64,000 nucleotides of DNA from Boudabousia liubingyangii (GTDB taxonomy: Bacteria; Actinomycetota; Actinomycetes; Actinomycetales; Actinomycetaceae), in contig NZ_MQSU01000003.1 of NCBI RefSeq assembly GCF_001907245.1, forward strand, positions 62,001-126,000, given 5' to 3'. Under the pieces are notes generated by a model. It was not told the DNA's origin. It saw only the letters and a list, made by a program, of their open reading frames with translations, and made no database searches. How positions within the stretch are numbered: position 1 is the first letter of the stretch; each line of letters begins with the position of its first letter. Shown here in pieces: positions 1 to 9,324 of the stretch. A program made the translations under genes and the position numbers.

Positions 1-1088
1 GACACTAGGGTCTTACCAACGCCCGCATCCTGGCCCCAACCGGGACGGTGAGTGAACAGGTATTCAATCGCGACGGCCAAGAAGTGGTTCGGGTTCATCA
101 AACCATCCGGGGTGACAATGCCGTGACGGTCAGAGTCCGCGTCATTACCGGTAGCCACATCAAAGGGGGTCTTGCCTTCCGCGTCCGGGGTCATTAGACG
201 ACGCAGGGAAGCCATCGCGTACGGGCTAGAGCAGTCCATGCGGATCTTGCCATCCCAGTCCAAGGTCATAAACGGCCAAGCCGGATCAACCTCAGGGTTA
301 ACCACGGTCAGGTTCAGACCGTAACGTTCGGCAATCAGCTGCCAGTAGTGGACCGAAGCGCCACCCAGCGGGTCGGCACCAATGCGGACACCCGCGTCAC
401 GGATCGCATCCATGTCGATCACGTCAGCAAGGTCATCCACGTAGGCGGTCATGAAGTCAGTCTTAGAAACACAGGGGTTCTCTAGCGGGTTTTCATCCCG
501 GGGGATGTTCTTCCAACCCTTGTGTAGTAGCTCATTGGCGCGGTTCGCGATCCAAGAGGTCGCATCCGAACCAGCCGGGCCACCGGTCGGCGGGTTGTAC
601 TTGAAACCACCATCGCGGGGCGGGTTGTGGCTGGGGGTGACGACGATGCCGTCTGCCCGACCCGGGCCTTCCACGCGGACCCCGCCGGAAGTACCGGCCC
701 CGTTCGCACGCAGGATTGCGTGAGAAACCGCGGGGGTGGGGGTGTAGGAATCACGAGCATCAATGCGGGTCTCAACGCCAGCGGCAGCCAGCACCTCAAG
801 GGCGGTCCGCCAAGCCGGCTCTGACAGGGCGTGGGTATCGCGACCAATAAATAGGGGACCGTCGGTACCCTGAGCCCGGCGGTATTCCACAATCGCCAGG
901 GTGGTAGCCGCAATATGAGCCTGGTTGAAGGCCCCATCAAGGGAGGAACCACGGTGACCAGAGGTACCGAAAACTACCTGCTGGGCAGGATTATCGGGAT
1001 CTGGTTCTAGCTCATAGTAGGCGGAAACTACCGCATCGACATCGATCAAATCTTCTGGAAGGGCCTGCTGGCCAGCGCGCTCAAACAT
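1..1088 (-). CDS. pgm: Phosphoglucomutase (alpha-D-glucose specific), C-terminus cut by window edge
   Basis: Interconverts glucose-1-phosphate and glucose-6-phosphate in the cytoplasm, linking glycolysis to glycogen and cell-wall sugar precursors. The reading frame starts [18 protein letters not shown] and follows the E. coli Pgm pattern closely: FGTSGHRG near residue 42, [11 protein letters not shown] near 83, the active-site serine loop TPSHNPP near 152, and [12 protein letters not shown] near 318. The metal-binding loop reads DADSDRHG (E. coli DPDYDRHG). Relative to E. coli there is a short insertion just before the active-site loop. About 362 of roughly 550 residues are present; the frame is open at base 1. 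It lies 149 nt downstream of a co-directional lipoprotein gene, so it may be read from it or from its own promoter in the gap. Identification is secure. Confidence 0.96.
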   Translation of the reverse strand, partial: MFERAGQQALPEDLIDVDAVVSAYYELEPDPDNPAQQVVFGTSGHRGSSLDGAFNQAHIAATTLAIVEYRRAQGTDGPLFIGRDTHALSEPAWRTALEVLAAAGVETRIDARDSYTPTPAVSHAILRANGAGTSGGVRVEGPGRADGIVVTPSHNPPRDGGFKYNPPTGGPAGSDATSWIANRANELLHKGWKNIPRDENPLENPCVSKTDFMTAYVDDLADVIDMDAIRDAGVRIGADPLGGASVHYWQLIAERYGLNLTVVNPEVDPAWPFMTLDWDGKIRMDCSSPYAMASLRRLMTPDAEGKTPFDVATGNDADSDRHGIVTPDGLMNPNHFLAVAIEYLFTHRPGWGQDAGVGKTLV

Positions 1089-1237
1089 ACCCCCATTTTG
1101 CCACTGTGCCTTAGGTTACTCAACAGGCTAGAGGAATTTTCGCCAGCGGGATAGACCCCAAAAATGCCACCAAATCAAGACTCTGGGCTTTATTTATACC
1201 TTCAGTCCCACACGGCCTGAACAGTTTGTCACTTTCC

Positions 1238-2674
1238 TTAACGAGGTAGCTTGAAACAGTTACCGCCGCCGGTTACCCCGCCGCCCTCTTTATCGAGCTT
1301 CGTAGTGCACAGGTACCGCTGTTCCCCTAGGGCACCCTTAACTAGCACCCGGTAGTCCTGCTCAATCGCATACAGGTCCAGGATCTTCCCGCCCGTATTC
1401 AAAATAATGATCGACATCCCTAAGGGCTTATCCGGGCCCTTATGGGTGCGGGTCGCCATGATCATATCCGGCCCAATGAGCTCAAAATTGTCAATCACCA
1501 TGCCGCCCGGCAGCTTCAAATCTGCGGTCAAACGGGTGGTCGCGCGCGGAGCCTGCCCCTCAGAGAAAGACCACATGCGGCCAGAGGCCCCGGCAATGCC
1601 CTTCAAGGCATGCACCTCTTTATTCTCCATGGCCGGAATCGTGGCCTTCGGGCCACAAAAATCCATAAAAGCCTGCATGCTGGGGGTGGGGTCTAACTGG
1701 GCTAGGAGGCAGCGCCCTCGGGTCTCAATCTTAGAAGGCTTAGCCTCTTCCGCGGGAGCCTGCAGGTCCGTCCACGGGTAGAGCAGATTCTCATGCGTGG
1801 TCTGAACCGTCGGGGCGTCATCAATCTTAATCACGCCATCCGCGGTCGCTTCCAGATTCACGCTCACCCCCGCGAACTTAGGGACGCGCGCCACCCGGTT
1901 CGTCTTGGGGTCATAAACTACGCCACCAATGTAAATCTGCGAAGAAGGCAACTGCAGGTAGCGGTACTCGTCAGATTTAAACTCCAGTACCGGCTTGGGC
2001 ATGGCTACGCGCAGCACATAGTTCTGGAAGCCCTTTTCCAAGGGGATCGAAACAAACAGGGACTTTTGATCACGGGAGGTATGCAGGTGCACCTCAGTGT
2101 CCGGCGGGAAGGTAATTCCTGGCAGGCTGGCCGGCTCACCGGTATTTAGGTCCACCACGTGACCGGTTGAGGTCACCACCTTGCCGTCAAAAACGGTCAC
2201 TTCCCGAATCGGCCAGCTAGCCTTCGTGTCGTACCGCCACAGTTCGGAACCGTCCTCCAGGGAAACCCCCAAGAGGTGGGTCGAATCAGAAGAAAGCAGC
2301 ACCATCACCGTGGGGGCCATGACCATGGGCTGCCAGCCCTCGGGGTAAATGATCCCCCCGGTTTTTAGGGGAGCGTTGATGGTTTTTTCGTTGATATACG
2401 GGGTGTTAACCGTCAGGTCACCGCCCAGCTGCCCGGCAGTGTCATTCGCTTCCGTCCACTGCAGGAACTTCGCGTCCTCTGGGGTCCCTTCCGCACTTCC
2501 CGTGGCCGAGGGGGCGGACGTAGGCTGAGCCGAATTACCCGCCTTGGTGCCGGGCTTAGTGGGTAGGACAGAGCAGGCACCCAGGGACAGGGAACCTAGT
2601 AGCAAACCAGTTAGCACGAGGGTTGAAAGACGGGAGCGGGATTCCCGGCGGCGGCCAACACGGCGGTTAGTCAC
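1238..2674 (-). CDS. Secreted lipoprotein with PQQ-like beta-propeller features
   Basis: The 478-residue protein has an arginine-rich N-terminus, a hydrophobic segment and a lipobox (LSLGAC, Cys about residue 34), so it should be a lipoprotein on the outer face of the membrane. A low-complexity Ala/Ser/Thr/Pro linker follows, then a region with PQQ-repeat-like strands such as GVSLEDGSELWRYDT and DGKVVTSTGHVVDLNTGE, suggesting a propeller fold. No catalytic residues were recognised. The start is GTG at 2674, preceded by AGAGAGG, 5 nt after the murJ stop, so it is almost certainly co-transcribed with murJ. That placement hints at an envelope role, but substrate or partner is unknown. Confidence 0.8.
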   Translation of the reverse strand: MTNRRVGRRRESRSRLSTLVLTGLLLGSLSLGACSVLPTKPGTKAGNSAQPTSAPSATGSAEGTPEDAKFLQWTEANDTAGQLGGDLTVNTPYINEKTINAPLKTGGIIYPEGWQPMVMAPTVMVLLSSDSTHLLGVSLEDGSELWRYDTKASWPIREVTVFDGKVVTSTGHVVDLNTGEPASLPGITFPPDTEVHLHTSRDQKSLFVSIPLEKGFQNYVLRVAMPKPVLEFKSDEYRYLQLPSSQIYIGGVVYDPKTNRVARVPKFAGVSVNLEATADGVIKIDDAPTVQTTHENLLYPWTDLQAPAEEAKPSKIETRGRCLLAQLDPTPSMQAFMDFCGPKATIPAMENKEVHALKGIAGASGRMWSFSEGQAPRATTRLTADLKLPGGMVIDNFELIGPDMIMATRTHKGPDKPLGMSIIILNTGGKILDLYAIEQDYRVLVKGALGEQRYLCTTKLDKEGGGVTGGGNCFKLPR

Positions 2675-2679
2675 TGGAC

Positions 2680-4332
2680 TTAGCCTCTCTTAACCAAACC
2701 GAAACGAGCCCCCAACTTCTTGAGGTTCGCAAAAGCTTCCCGGTCACCAATAATCCACAGGCCACCCAGGAAGGTGAGTAGTACCAGCAGGCCACCAATC
2801 GCACCCTTAATCAGGGCAAAGAGTAGGACGTAACCGGTACGACCAACGGTGAACTCGCCGGCAAAGTACATGAAAATCGAACCCACCAGGGCGGCCGGGA
2901 CGGCAGCAATCAGGGTGCCCAAGAGGTTGCGCACAACCAAGTCGGTGGTCTTCCCCGGAAGGATCTTGTCGACCTCGTAATAGAGGACTGCTGCGCCCAC
3001 CAGGAAGGAGGCGGATTCGGCGGCGGCCGAGTAAACCACCCAGTTAGCGGCGGAAGCAAACAGGGCCACCGAACCGCAGATGAAGACCAGGGCCAGGGCT
3101 TTAATCAGGTAACCGTAGAAGGCCTGCTTGGCTCGGCCATAGGAAAGTAGGACGTCAACTTCCACAATGAACAGCGCCATGAACACTAGGCGCGGGGCAA
3201 AAGCCCGCAGGACCGCCGCATAAGAGGCGATTTCTGCAGAACCACGGCTAGCGGCGTAAGCCTGCATGATCGGGACGGCGAAGACCACCATGCAGATGGC
3301 AAAGAAAACGGTAATCTGCGCGATCTTGTGCAGGTAGATTTCTAGTACTTCTCGTACCTTGCTGCCCTCGCCAGCGGCGGCGTAGGTGGCGATCTGCGCA
3401 AAGAGGGCCGTGGCCACCGAAGCGGTAATCACCGAGTGCGGCAGCATGAAGATGGTGGTCGCATTCGCGCGGGCTGCCGGGCCGGCCACAATCACCTCAT
3501 GTGCGTGACCGTAAGCTTCCGCTCCTGAGGCCAGAATCTGTACCACGATGGTGGAAAGCATGAAAGTGATCGCAGAGAACATGGTCCACATGGCAATCCG
3601 GAAAGCCCGTCCCAGACCATAACCGCGGAAACCCCACTTGAAGTTCCACGTGTAGCCAGCCTTCTTCAACGGCCAAATCAAAGACACGCCCTGCAGCACA
3701 ATCCCCAGGGTGGTGGGGATGGCGATCACCATCATCTGCGTGTAGGTGAAATCAGCCGGATCGTAGTAGCCCTTCGGGGCCCAACCGAATAACCACACGT
3801 AGTAGAACAGGCCCAGAATGGACACCACATTGTTCAAAACGGGGGACCAGGCGGCCTCCCAGAAATGCCCGCGAGCATTTAAAACCTGACCCAGGACTGA
3901 TTGCATGCCGTAGAAGAAAATCTGCGGCATGAACCAGTAAGACCAGGTAATTGCCAGGCCCTTAACTGCCGGTGACAGCATGGGGCTGGTGGCATAAACG
4001 ACCACATTGGCAGCCAGCGTCAAAACGACGGTGATAGCCAGCAGGGTCACGAAGGTGAAGGTCAGTAGCCGGTCCACATAGTCTTTACCGCCATCACTGC
4101 GCTTAAAGGCGCGCACGATTTCCGGCAGTAGGACCGCAGAGATTACCGAACCGGCCAACAGGCCATACATGAGGTTCGGTAGGTTATTAGCTACCTGGAA
4201 GGAGTCCTGGACGCCAACGGCACCCAGGACCGCAATGAACAAGGCTCCCCGAATAAAACCCAAGACTCGGGAAGTCATGGTTCCAGCTGCGATCGTCATG
4301 GACGACCGCAGGACATTCACCTTTTCGGCCAT
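2680..4332 (-). CDS. murJ: Lipid II flippase MurJ
   Basis: Integral membrane protein of 550 residues in the MviN/MurJ branch of the MOP superfamily. It flips lipid-linked peptidoglycan precursor across the cytoplasmic membrane. The N-terminus (SSMTIAAGTMTSRVLGFIRG, then DSFQVANNLPNLMYGLLAG) is the characteristic first two helices of the family, and about 14 hydrophobic segments follow. The length matches the plain family core, without the long pseudokinase/Ig extension of mycobacterial MviN. It starts 4 nt after the deoD stop and is followed after 5 nt by a lipoprotein gene, forming a three-gene cluster deoD-murJ-lipoprotein. Confidence 0.95.
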   Translation of the reverse strand: MAEKVNVLRSSMTIAAGTMTSRVLGFIRGALFIAVLGAVGVQDSFQVANNLPNLMYGLLAGSVISAVLLPEIVRAFKRSDGGKDYVDRLLTFTFVTLLAITVVLTLAANVVVYATSPMLSPAVKGLAITWSYWFMPQIFFYGMQSVLGQVLNARGHFWEAAWSPVLNNVVSILGLFYYVWLFGWAPKGYYDPADFTYTQMMVIAIPTTLGIVLQGVSLIWPLKKAGYTWNFKWGFRGYGLGRAFRIAMWTMFSAITFMLSTIVVQILASGAEAYGHAHEVIVAGPAARANATTIFMLPHSVITASVATALFAQIATYAAAGEGSKVREVLEIYLHKIAQITVFFAICMVVFAVPIMQAYAASRGSAEIASYAAVLRAFAPRLVFMALFIVEVDVLLSYGRAKQAFYGYLIKALALVFICGSVALFASAANWVVYSAAAESASFLVGAAVLYYEVDKILPGKTTDLVVRNLLGTLIAAVPAALVGSIFMYFAGEFTVGRTGYVLLFALIKGAIGGLLVLLTFLGGLWIIGDREAFANLKKLGARFGLVKRG

Positions 4333-4336
4333 AGGG

Positions 4337-5044
4337 TCAGCTCAGAGCAGCAGCCACAGCCATCTGTAGAGCGGTGTGGAACTTGGTTTCACGATCCTCA
4401 GCGCTCATGTCCTTGGAGTGATCCAACAGGTGATCGGAAACGGTCAGCACGGTTAGCGCCTGCTTACCGAATTCGGCAGCGACACCGTATAGGGCGGCAG
4501 ATTCCATTTCCACGCCGAGGACGCCGTACTTGGCTAGGTTTTCAACCTGGCCTTCCGGGGTTAGGTAGAAGTGGTCACGAGAAATCACGGTACCCACGTG
4601 AACCTTCTGATCAGCCGGAGCGGCGTCAACTGCCGCGCGGGTTAGACCGAAGTCAGCAACGGCGCTGAAGTGCACGCCGGGGATGCGGTGAGTGTTCATG
4701 GCCGAGTCAGTGTGAGAACCCATGGCGACGATCGCGTCACCAACCTGAACCTGCGGGGCAATACCACCAGCGGTACCCACGCGGATAATGCGCTCAACAC
4801 CAAACTGGCTGAATAGTTCAGTAGCGTAAATGGTGATGGAGGGCTGGCCCATACCAGAACCCATCACGGACAGGGGCTGACCGTTAACGGTACCGGTGAA
4901 ACCTAGCATGCCGCGGACAGAGTTAACCTGCTTAGCATCGGGCATGAGCAGTTCCGCAATGCGCTTGGCGCGCAACGGGTCACCCGGCATCAAAACGGCA
5001 GGCGCGAAATCGCCCTTTTCAGCAGCAATATGAGGGGTAGCCAT
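4337..5044 (-). CDS. deoD: Purine nucleoside phosphorylase, DeoD type
   Basis: Phosphorolytic cleavage of purine (deoxy)ribonucleosides to base and (deoxy)ribose-1-phosphate, for salvage. The sequence matches the hexameric DeoD family: MATPHIAAEKGDFAP, VLMPGDPLRAKRIAE, VRGMLGFTGT, GSGMGQPS, RVGTAGGI, VEMESAALYGVA and the catalytic SDHLLDH region. I chose the ATG at 5044 instead of an upstream in-frame ATG at 5098 because the family begins exactly here and AGGAAGG lies about 10 nt upstream. About 235 residues, normal for the family. It heads the deoD-murJ-lipoprotein cluster and is divergent from the DUF5926 gene. Confidence 0.95.
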   Translation of the reverse strand: MATPHIAAEKGDFAPAVLMPGDPLRAKRIAELLMPDAKQVNSVRGMLGFTGTVNGQPLSVMGSGMGQPSITIYATELFSQFGVERIIRVGTAGGIAPQVQVGDAIVAMGSHTDSAMNTHRIPGVHFSAVADFGLTRAAVDAAPADQKVHVGTVISRDHFYLTPEGQVENLAKYGVLGVEMESAALYGVAAEFGKQALTVLTVSDHLLDHSKDMSAEDRETKFHTALQMAVAAALS

Positions 5045-5144
5045 AACTAAAAAACCTTCCTGTAAGGGACGGGACAGTATTTTTACTATCTGACACACTA
5101 CCTGAAAAGCCCCGATTAAGCCCTGCGGACTAGCCGCGAATGTG

Positions 5145-5157
5145 TATTCTTAGTGCC
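5145..5157 (+). promoter_or_regulatory. TANNNT box of a leaderless start
   Basis: TATTCT at 5145-5150 ends 7 nt before the ATG at 5158, and no Shine-Dalgarno sequence is present. This places the predicted transcription start at or next to the A of the ATG. It favours ATG 5158 over the in-frame ATG at 5140. Confidence 0.5.
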
Positions 5158-6024
5158 ATGGGTAAAGCAAGTCGTAAAAACATCGCCAAAAAAGCCGCCA
5201 AAGTAAAGCGCGCCCCGATCCCCTTCGTGGCCCGCCCCTTCGAAGGACTTCCCTTCGAAGCTCAACTGGTGGCCCTACGGGATTTCATCCCCTCAGGTTA
5301 TCTAAAAGTTAAGACCACTAAAGAGTACGGAAACGTTGAAGCTCTGCTAGTTTCCTACCTTCCGGAAGGCTCTCTAGGTTTCCGTCGCGCCGACGGTGTC
5401 CCGCTGGTGGCACTACGCTCCAACGCCAACACCGGTGACTACTCACACGACGCCGGATCGGTCCTCAAGGCCCTACTAGAACTAGAGCCCGGCCAGCCGC
5501 TAGAGAACTTCGACATCCGTGAAGCCGGCCCGAAACTGCAAGAAGTGATCGAAACCACCGACGCAGAATTCGCCATCACGGAAAGCTTCGATTTCTGGGT
5601 CGAACCCGAAAAACTAGAGGACCCCGAAGTTCAGGACGCCCTCAAGCGTGCCGCTGAAGAAGCCATCCCCTCCGTCCAGGTCCCCGGCACTGAAAGCGCC
5701 TTCTGGTGCCGCATGAACCACGACTTCGTCCGCTGGGTCCGCCTCGAAGACGAAAACAAGGTCTTTGACGCCCTAGCCCGCCTAAAGGTCAAGGACGAAG
5801 CCAACCTCGGTGAAGGCACCCGCTTCATTGGCGCCTTCCGCACCTGCGGTCTGCTAGTGCCGGTCTTCGAAATGGAAGAACGCACCGAAGCAGCCGACCT
5901 TGAAAAGGGTGCCGCCGAGTTCGAAAAGCGCCTCCAGGCTGCTCTGAAGGTCAGCGAATCCCTCACTGACGAAGAGCGTCGCGCCCGCGCTGGCTTGGTT
6001 TCCCGCCAGATTTCCCTGCGCTAG
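5158..6024 (+). CDS. DUF5926 family protein
   Basis: Conserved actinobacterial protein of unknown function, here 288 residues. It begins MGKASRKNIAKKAAK (basic), then PFVARPFEGLPFEAQLVALRDFIP, and contains the family blocks FWVEPE, AFWCRMNHDFVRWV, LGEGTRFIGAFRTCGL and, at the C-terminus, TDEERRARAGLVSRQISLR. Many homologues carry an N-terminal SEC-C zinc motif; this one does not. No signal peptide or membrane segment, so cytoplasmic. The start at 5158 is chosen because a TANNNT box lies 7 nt upstream. It is followed by a glycosyltransferase and pheA, an arrangement I recall from other actinobacteria. Confidence 0.88.
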   Translation: MGKASRKNIAKKAAKVKRAPIPFVARPFEGLPFEAQLVALRDFIPSGYLKVKTTKEYGNVEALLVSYLPEGSLGFRRADGVPLVALRSNANTGDYSHDAGSVLKALLELEPGQPLENFDIREAGPKLQEVIETTDAEFAITESFDFWVEPEKLEDPEVQDALKRAAEEAIPSVQVPGTESAFWCRMNHDFVRWVRLEDENKVFDALARLKVKDEANLGEGTRFIGAFRTCGLLVPVFEMEERTEAADLEKGAAEFEKRLQAALKVSESLTDEERRARAGLVSRQISLR

Positions 6025-6048
6025 AAACCGGCAAAGCGGACCTGAACC

Positions 6049-6771
6049 TTGGAGGAACAGGATTATTCACAGCAGGTAGCCATCATTATTCCCGCCTTGA
6101 ACGAGGCGGACGTGATTGGCTCGACCGTGCGCGCGTGCCGAGTCTTCCCCAATGCCGATCTGGTAATCGTGATTGATGACGGTTCCCAAGACGACACTCA
6201 GGAAGTGGCCCGCGCGGCCGGTGCTGTCGTGGTTCGCCACCCCGTTAACCGCGGAAAGCACTCGGCCCTAGAAACCGGGATTAAGGTCGCCCAGATGCGC
6301 GACCCGGAACAGGGCCGAGGACGCATGCTGCTTTTCCTTGACGCTGACCTTGGCGAGTCCGCCCTGGAACTAATTCCCCTTATCACCGCCGTTAAGGACG
6401 GGCTGGGAATGGCCATTGCGGACTCCCCGGGAGAGGCCACCAGTGGGGGACGAGGCTTCGTCACCCGCATGGCGGCCCGCTCCATCTACCGCGCCACGGG
6501 GAAGAAATTCCAGCAGCCCCTCTCTGGGCAGCGCTGTCTTTCCCCCGAGGCCGCCGCGCAGGTCCTGCCGGTTGCCTACGGCTGGGGCGTTGAGGTGGGT
6601 ATGACCATCAAACTGCTCAAGGCCGGCTTTACGGTCGAAGAAATCCCCTGCCAGGTTCAGCACTACAATGACGAATTCCCCGGCTGGCGTCACCGCCTAG
6701 CGCAATACCGTGACGTGGTCTGGGCTATGTGGCGCTATAGCCGCAAAATCACCCCCAACACAGAAAACTAG
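6049..6771 (+). CDS. Family 2 glycosyltransferase
   Basis: Cytoplasmic or membrane-associated nucleotide-sugar transferase, acceptor unknown. The 240-residue protein shows the GT-A fold signature: VAIIIPALNEADVIGSTVRA near residue 10, IVIDDGSQDDTQEVAR near 40, and the metal-binding DxD as FLDADLGE near 95. There are no clear C-terminal membrane helices, unlike dolichyl-phosphate-type relatives. The start is uncertain: TTG at 6049 is the only start-like codon after an in-frame stop at 6043, and GGAGGA overlaps it. The stop lies 5 nt before pheA. A role in envelope glycan synthesis is an inference supported by the PAP2 gene two genes downstream. Confidence 0.82.
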   Translation: MEEQDYSQQVAIIIPALNEADVIGSTVRACRVFPNADLVIVIDDGSQDDTQEVARAAGAVVVRHPVNRGKHSALETGIKVAQMRDPEQGRGRMLLFLDADLGESALELIPLITAVKDGLGMAIADSPGEATSGGRGFVTRMAARSIYRATGKKFQQPLSGQRCLSPEAAAQVLPVAYGWGVEVGMTIKLLKAGFTVEEIPCQVQHYNDEFPGWRHRLAQYRDVVWAMWRYSRKITPNTEN

Positions 6772-6776
6772 AATCC

Positions 6777-7736
6777 ATGACTACCGAAGCTCAATCATCC
6801 CAGTCCGTGAAGATCGCCTATCTAGGACCACAGGGCACCTTTACGGAACTGGCCCTGCGCGACCTAGCCAAGAAGTTCGAACTGGACGCCGAAGGCCTAC
6901 CCTGCCTAGACGTCCCGACCGCGCTCAAGAAGGTAGCCAGTGGGGAAGCTGACCGGGCGGTCATTCCGATTGAGAACTCGGTCGAAGGTGGCGTTAACGC
7001 CTCCCTTGATGCGCTGGCTCGCACCGGAAACCTGCGGATTATTGCCGAAACCGTGATCCCGATCGACTTTTGCCTAGTGGTCCGTAAGGGCGTGAAGGCC
7101 GAACAGGTCAAGCGCGTCGGTACGCACCCGCACGCGTGGGCTCAGTGTCGTAACTGGGTAGCTGAAAACTTCCCCGGCGCCTCTCACGTGCCGGCCACTT
7201 CTACCGCTGCTGCCGCGGAACTACTAACCGGGGACCGTTACCCCGGGTTCGAGGCAGCCCTGTGTAACCGGGTCGCGGCGGCCTCGGAAGGGCTAGAAAC
7301 CCTAGCTTCCGGGATTGCCGATAACTCCCAGGCGGTCACCCGTTTCGTCATGGTCGCTAAGCCGGGCGTGCTGCCCGCGGTGACCGGTGCCGATAAGACC
7401 ACCCTGCAGGTGCGCCTCCCCGATAACGAGGCCGGTGCGCTACTGAGCATGCTGGAGCAGTTCTCTGCCCGCGGCGTGAACCTCTCCCGCATTGAATCCC
7501 GTCCCGCTGGCGGCCCGCTGGGTGCCTACGAGTTCAGCCTTGACATTGAGGGCCACATCCTTGAGCAGCGCGTTCAGGCTGCCCTAGTGGGCCTGCACCG
7601 CACTTGCCCGCAGGTGAAGTTCTTGGGCTCTTATGAGTCTGCTTCTGGGCATGAGGTGAAGGTTCTGCCGGGCACCAGCGATCAGGCTTTTGAAGCTGCT
7701 AATGATTGGATTGCTTCGCTCACTGAGGTCCAATGA
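6777..7736 (+). CDS. pheA: Prephenate dehydratase
   Basis: Converts prephenate to phenylpyruvate in phenylalanine synthesis. The 319-residue protein has the monofunctional actinobacterial layout: PDT domain from about residue 12 (IAYLGPQGTFTE), IPIENSVEGGVN near 60, the catalytic threonine region TRFVMVAKPG near 195, then a regulatory ACT domain from about 212 (LLSMLEQFSARGVNLSRIESRP) that normally binds phenylalanine. No chorismate mutase domain is fused. The gene starts 5 nt after the glycosyltransferase stop without a strong ribosome-binding site, and its end overlaps the PAP2 start by 4 nt (ATGA), indicating translational coupling. Confidence 0.96.
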   Translation: MTTEAQSSQSVKIAYLGPQGTFTELALRDLAKKFELDAEGLPCLDVPTALKKVASGEADRAVIPIENSVEGGVNASLDALARTGNLRIIAETVIPIDFCLVVRKGVKAEQVKRVGTHPHAWAQCRNWVAENFPGASHVPATSTAAAAELLTGDRYPGFEAALCNRVAAASEGLETLASGIADNSQAVTRFVMVAKPGVLPAVTGADKTTLQVRLPDNEAGALLSMLEQFSARGVNLSRIESRPAGGPLGAYEFSLDIEGHILEQRVQAALVGLHRTCPQVKFLGSYESASGHEVKVLPGTSDQAFEAANDWIASLTEVQ

Positions 7737-8473
7737 CCGGGCAGACTTCTGACATGACGGAAATGGGCACTGATCCTAGCGATCAGATTGAACTGCAGCT
7801 GGCCCAGGCGCGCAGGAAGCAGAAACTAGCTGCATACCGCCGCTGGAGCTGGGCTTACCTAGCAGCGGGGGTCGTGCTGTGGGCCTTTGCGATTGGCCTT
7901 GGGGAACTGGTGCAGTGGCACCCGGTGCAGGCCTCGAATGAGGAAATCTGGGCCAGCCTGATTGACCGCCGCACCCCCGGCTACACCTTCATCCTGACTA
8001 TTCTTACCACCCTGTTTAACCCCTGGTGGGCGGTGCTGATTACCGCTTTGGGGGCCGGCTTGGCGTGGTATCTGTCCAAACGCTGGATTGATGCCCTTTA
8101 CGTGGTGGCAACCTGCCTGCTGGCGGCGGCCATGACCCATTTTTTGAAGGGGGCCGTAGAGTTAGCGCGTCCCCCGTTAGCGCATCAGCTAGTCAAAGCG
8201 CGCAACTATTCGTACCCTTCCGGGCATTCCAGTGCCGTGGCGGCCCTGATTTTTAGTGTGGCAGTGGTCCTGACGGTACATGTGCTGCTAAGGAAAACTG
8301 CGGTCTTATGGACCTGGGCACTGGCGGCTGTAATAGTTGGCCTGATTGCTTTTTCACGGCTTTACCTAGGGGTGCACTGGTTCGCTGACGTGGTCGGCGG
8401 AATCAGTATTGGCCTAGGCAGCGCCCTGATGATGGCAGCCGCCTTTAGTAGATCATCGAAGCTGCCGCTTTAG
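7733..8473 (+). CDS. PAP2-family membrane phosphatase
   Basis: Integral membrane phosphatase of 246 residues, probably acting on an isoprenyl pyrophosphate or phosphatidic-acid-like lipid on the outer leaflet. All three motifs of the PAP2 superfamily are intact: K139-x6-R146-P147, PSGH at 162-165, and SRLYLGVHWFADV near 206-218 with its His and Asp. Five to six hydrophobic segments are visible. It overlaps pheA by 4 nt. Its stop overlaps the stop of the convergent metal-permease gene by three bases, so no terminator separates the two operons. The exact substrate cannot be told from sequence. Confidence 0.9.
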   Translation: MTGQTSDMTEMGTDPSDQIELQLAQARRKQKLAAYRRWSWAYLAAGVVLWAFAIGLGELVQWHPVQASNEEIWASLIDRRTPGYTFILTILTTLFNPWWAVLITALGAGLAWYLSKRWIDALYVVATCLLAAAMTHFLKGAVELARPPLAHQLVKARNYSYPSGHSSAVAALIFSVAVVLTVHVLLRKTAVLWTWALAAVIVGLIAFSRLYLGVHWFADVVGGISIGLGSALMMAAAFSRSSKLPL

Positions 8474-9324
8474 GCGGCCTGTCCCTTACCTAGTAGGCCG
8501 TGCTTCGGCGCAAAGATCCACGCGAATAGGAAGATCACGGTAGCCACCAGCACAATGGTGGCACCCGTAGGAATATTCAGCGACCAAGACAGGTAGACAC
8601 CCAGTAGGGCAGAAAGTGCCCCGATCCCTGCGGCCATAGTCATCATCACGCCCAGCCGGTCAGTTAGCAGGCGGGCCGTGGCCGCCGGGGTCACCAGCAG
8701 TGCCAGGACCAAGATATTGCCGATCGTGTGGATCGACATGACCACCGCAATGGTGACCATGAAGTACAGCAGAATATCTAGGGCCAGGACTGGCAGGCGC
8801 AAGACGCGGGCCATTTCCCGATCCAGTGACACTGCCACTAGTTCCTTGTTGAACAGTAGGGTCAGGGCAATTACCAGCACCCCGGCCACACTCACAGTGA
8901 CAATATCTGAGCGGGACACACCCGTAATCGAGCCAAACAGGAAGGACTGTAGGGAACCGGAATAGCCGGGTGCTAGGGACATAACCACTAGGCCCAAAGC
9001 GAAGGCCGCGGCAAAGAAAATACCGATTACGGTGTCTTCTTTAATGCGTCGATTCTGAGAGAAGAAAGCCACCAAGATTGCGGTAATCGTGCCCGCTACT
9101 AGTCCGCCTACAATCAGAGAACCCTGCAGGACGAAAGCCACTGCTAGCCCCGGGAAGACCGAGTGCGCCACCGCGTCCCCAATGAAGGCCATGCCGCGCA
9201 GCACCACGTGCGTGCCAATCACACCGCAAATAATGGCCGCTAGGATCGCGACGATCAGTGCCCTGGGTAGGAAGGACAGGATCGGGTTGAAAAGGTCTTG
9301 AATGAAATCGTAAGGACTTAACAT
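8470..9324 (-). CDS. Metal ABC transporter permease, anchored-repeat type
   Basis: Membrane subunit (284 residues, about 8 hydrophobic segments) of a ZnuB/MntB-like importer. Family features include VLRGMAFIGDAVAHSVFPG near residue 43 and LALLVTPAATARLLTDRL near 205. It is the last gene of a four-gene operon (substrate-binding protein, anchored protein, ATPase, permease), matching the system known as the 'anchored repeat-type ABC transporter' in actinobacteria. Its ATG overlaps the end of the ATPase gene by 7 nt. The metal is probably zinc or manganese, judged from the family and from the Fur/Zur-like boxes upstream of the operon. Confidence 0.9.
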   Translation of the reverse strand: MLSPYDFIQDLFNPILSFLPRALIVAILAAIICGVIGTHVVLRGMAFIGDAVAHSVFPGLAVAFVLQGSLIVGGLVAGTITAILVAFFSQNRRIKEDTVIGIFFAAAFALGLVVMSLAPGYSGSLQSFLFGSITGVSRSDIVTVSVAGVLVIALTLLFNKELVAVSLDREMARVLRLPVLALDILLYFMVTIAVVMSIHTIGNILVLALLVTPAATARLLTDRLGVMMTMAAGIGALSALLGVYLSWSLNIPTGATIVLVATVIFLFAWIFAPKHGLLGKGQAA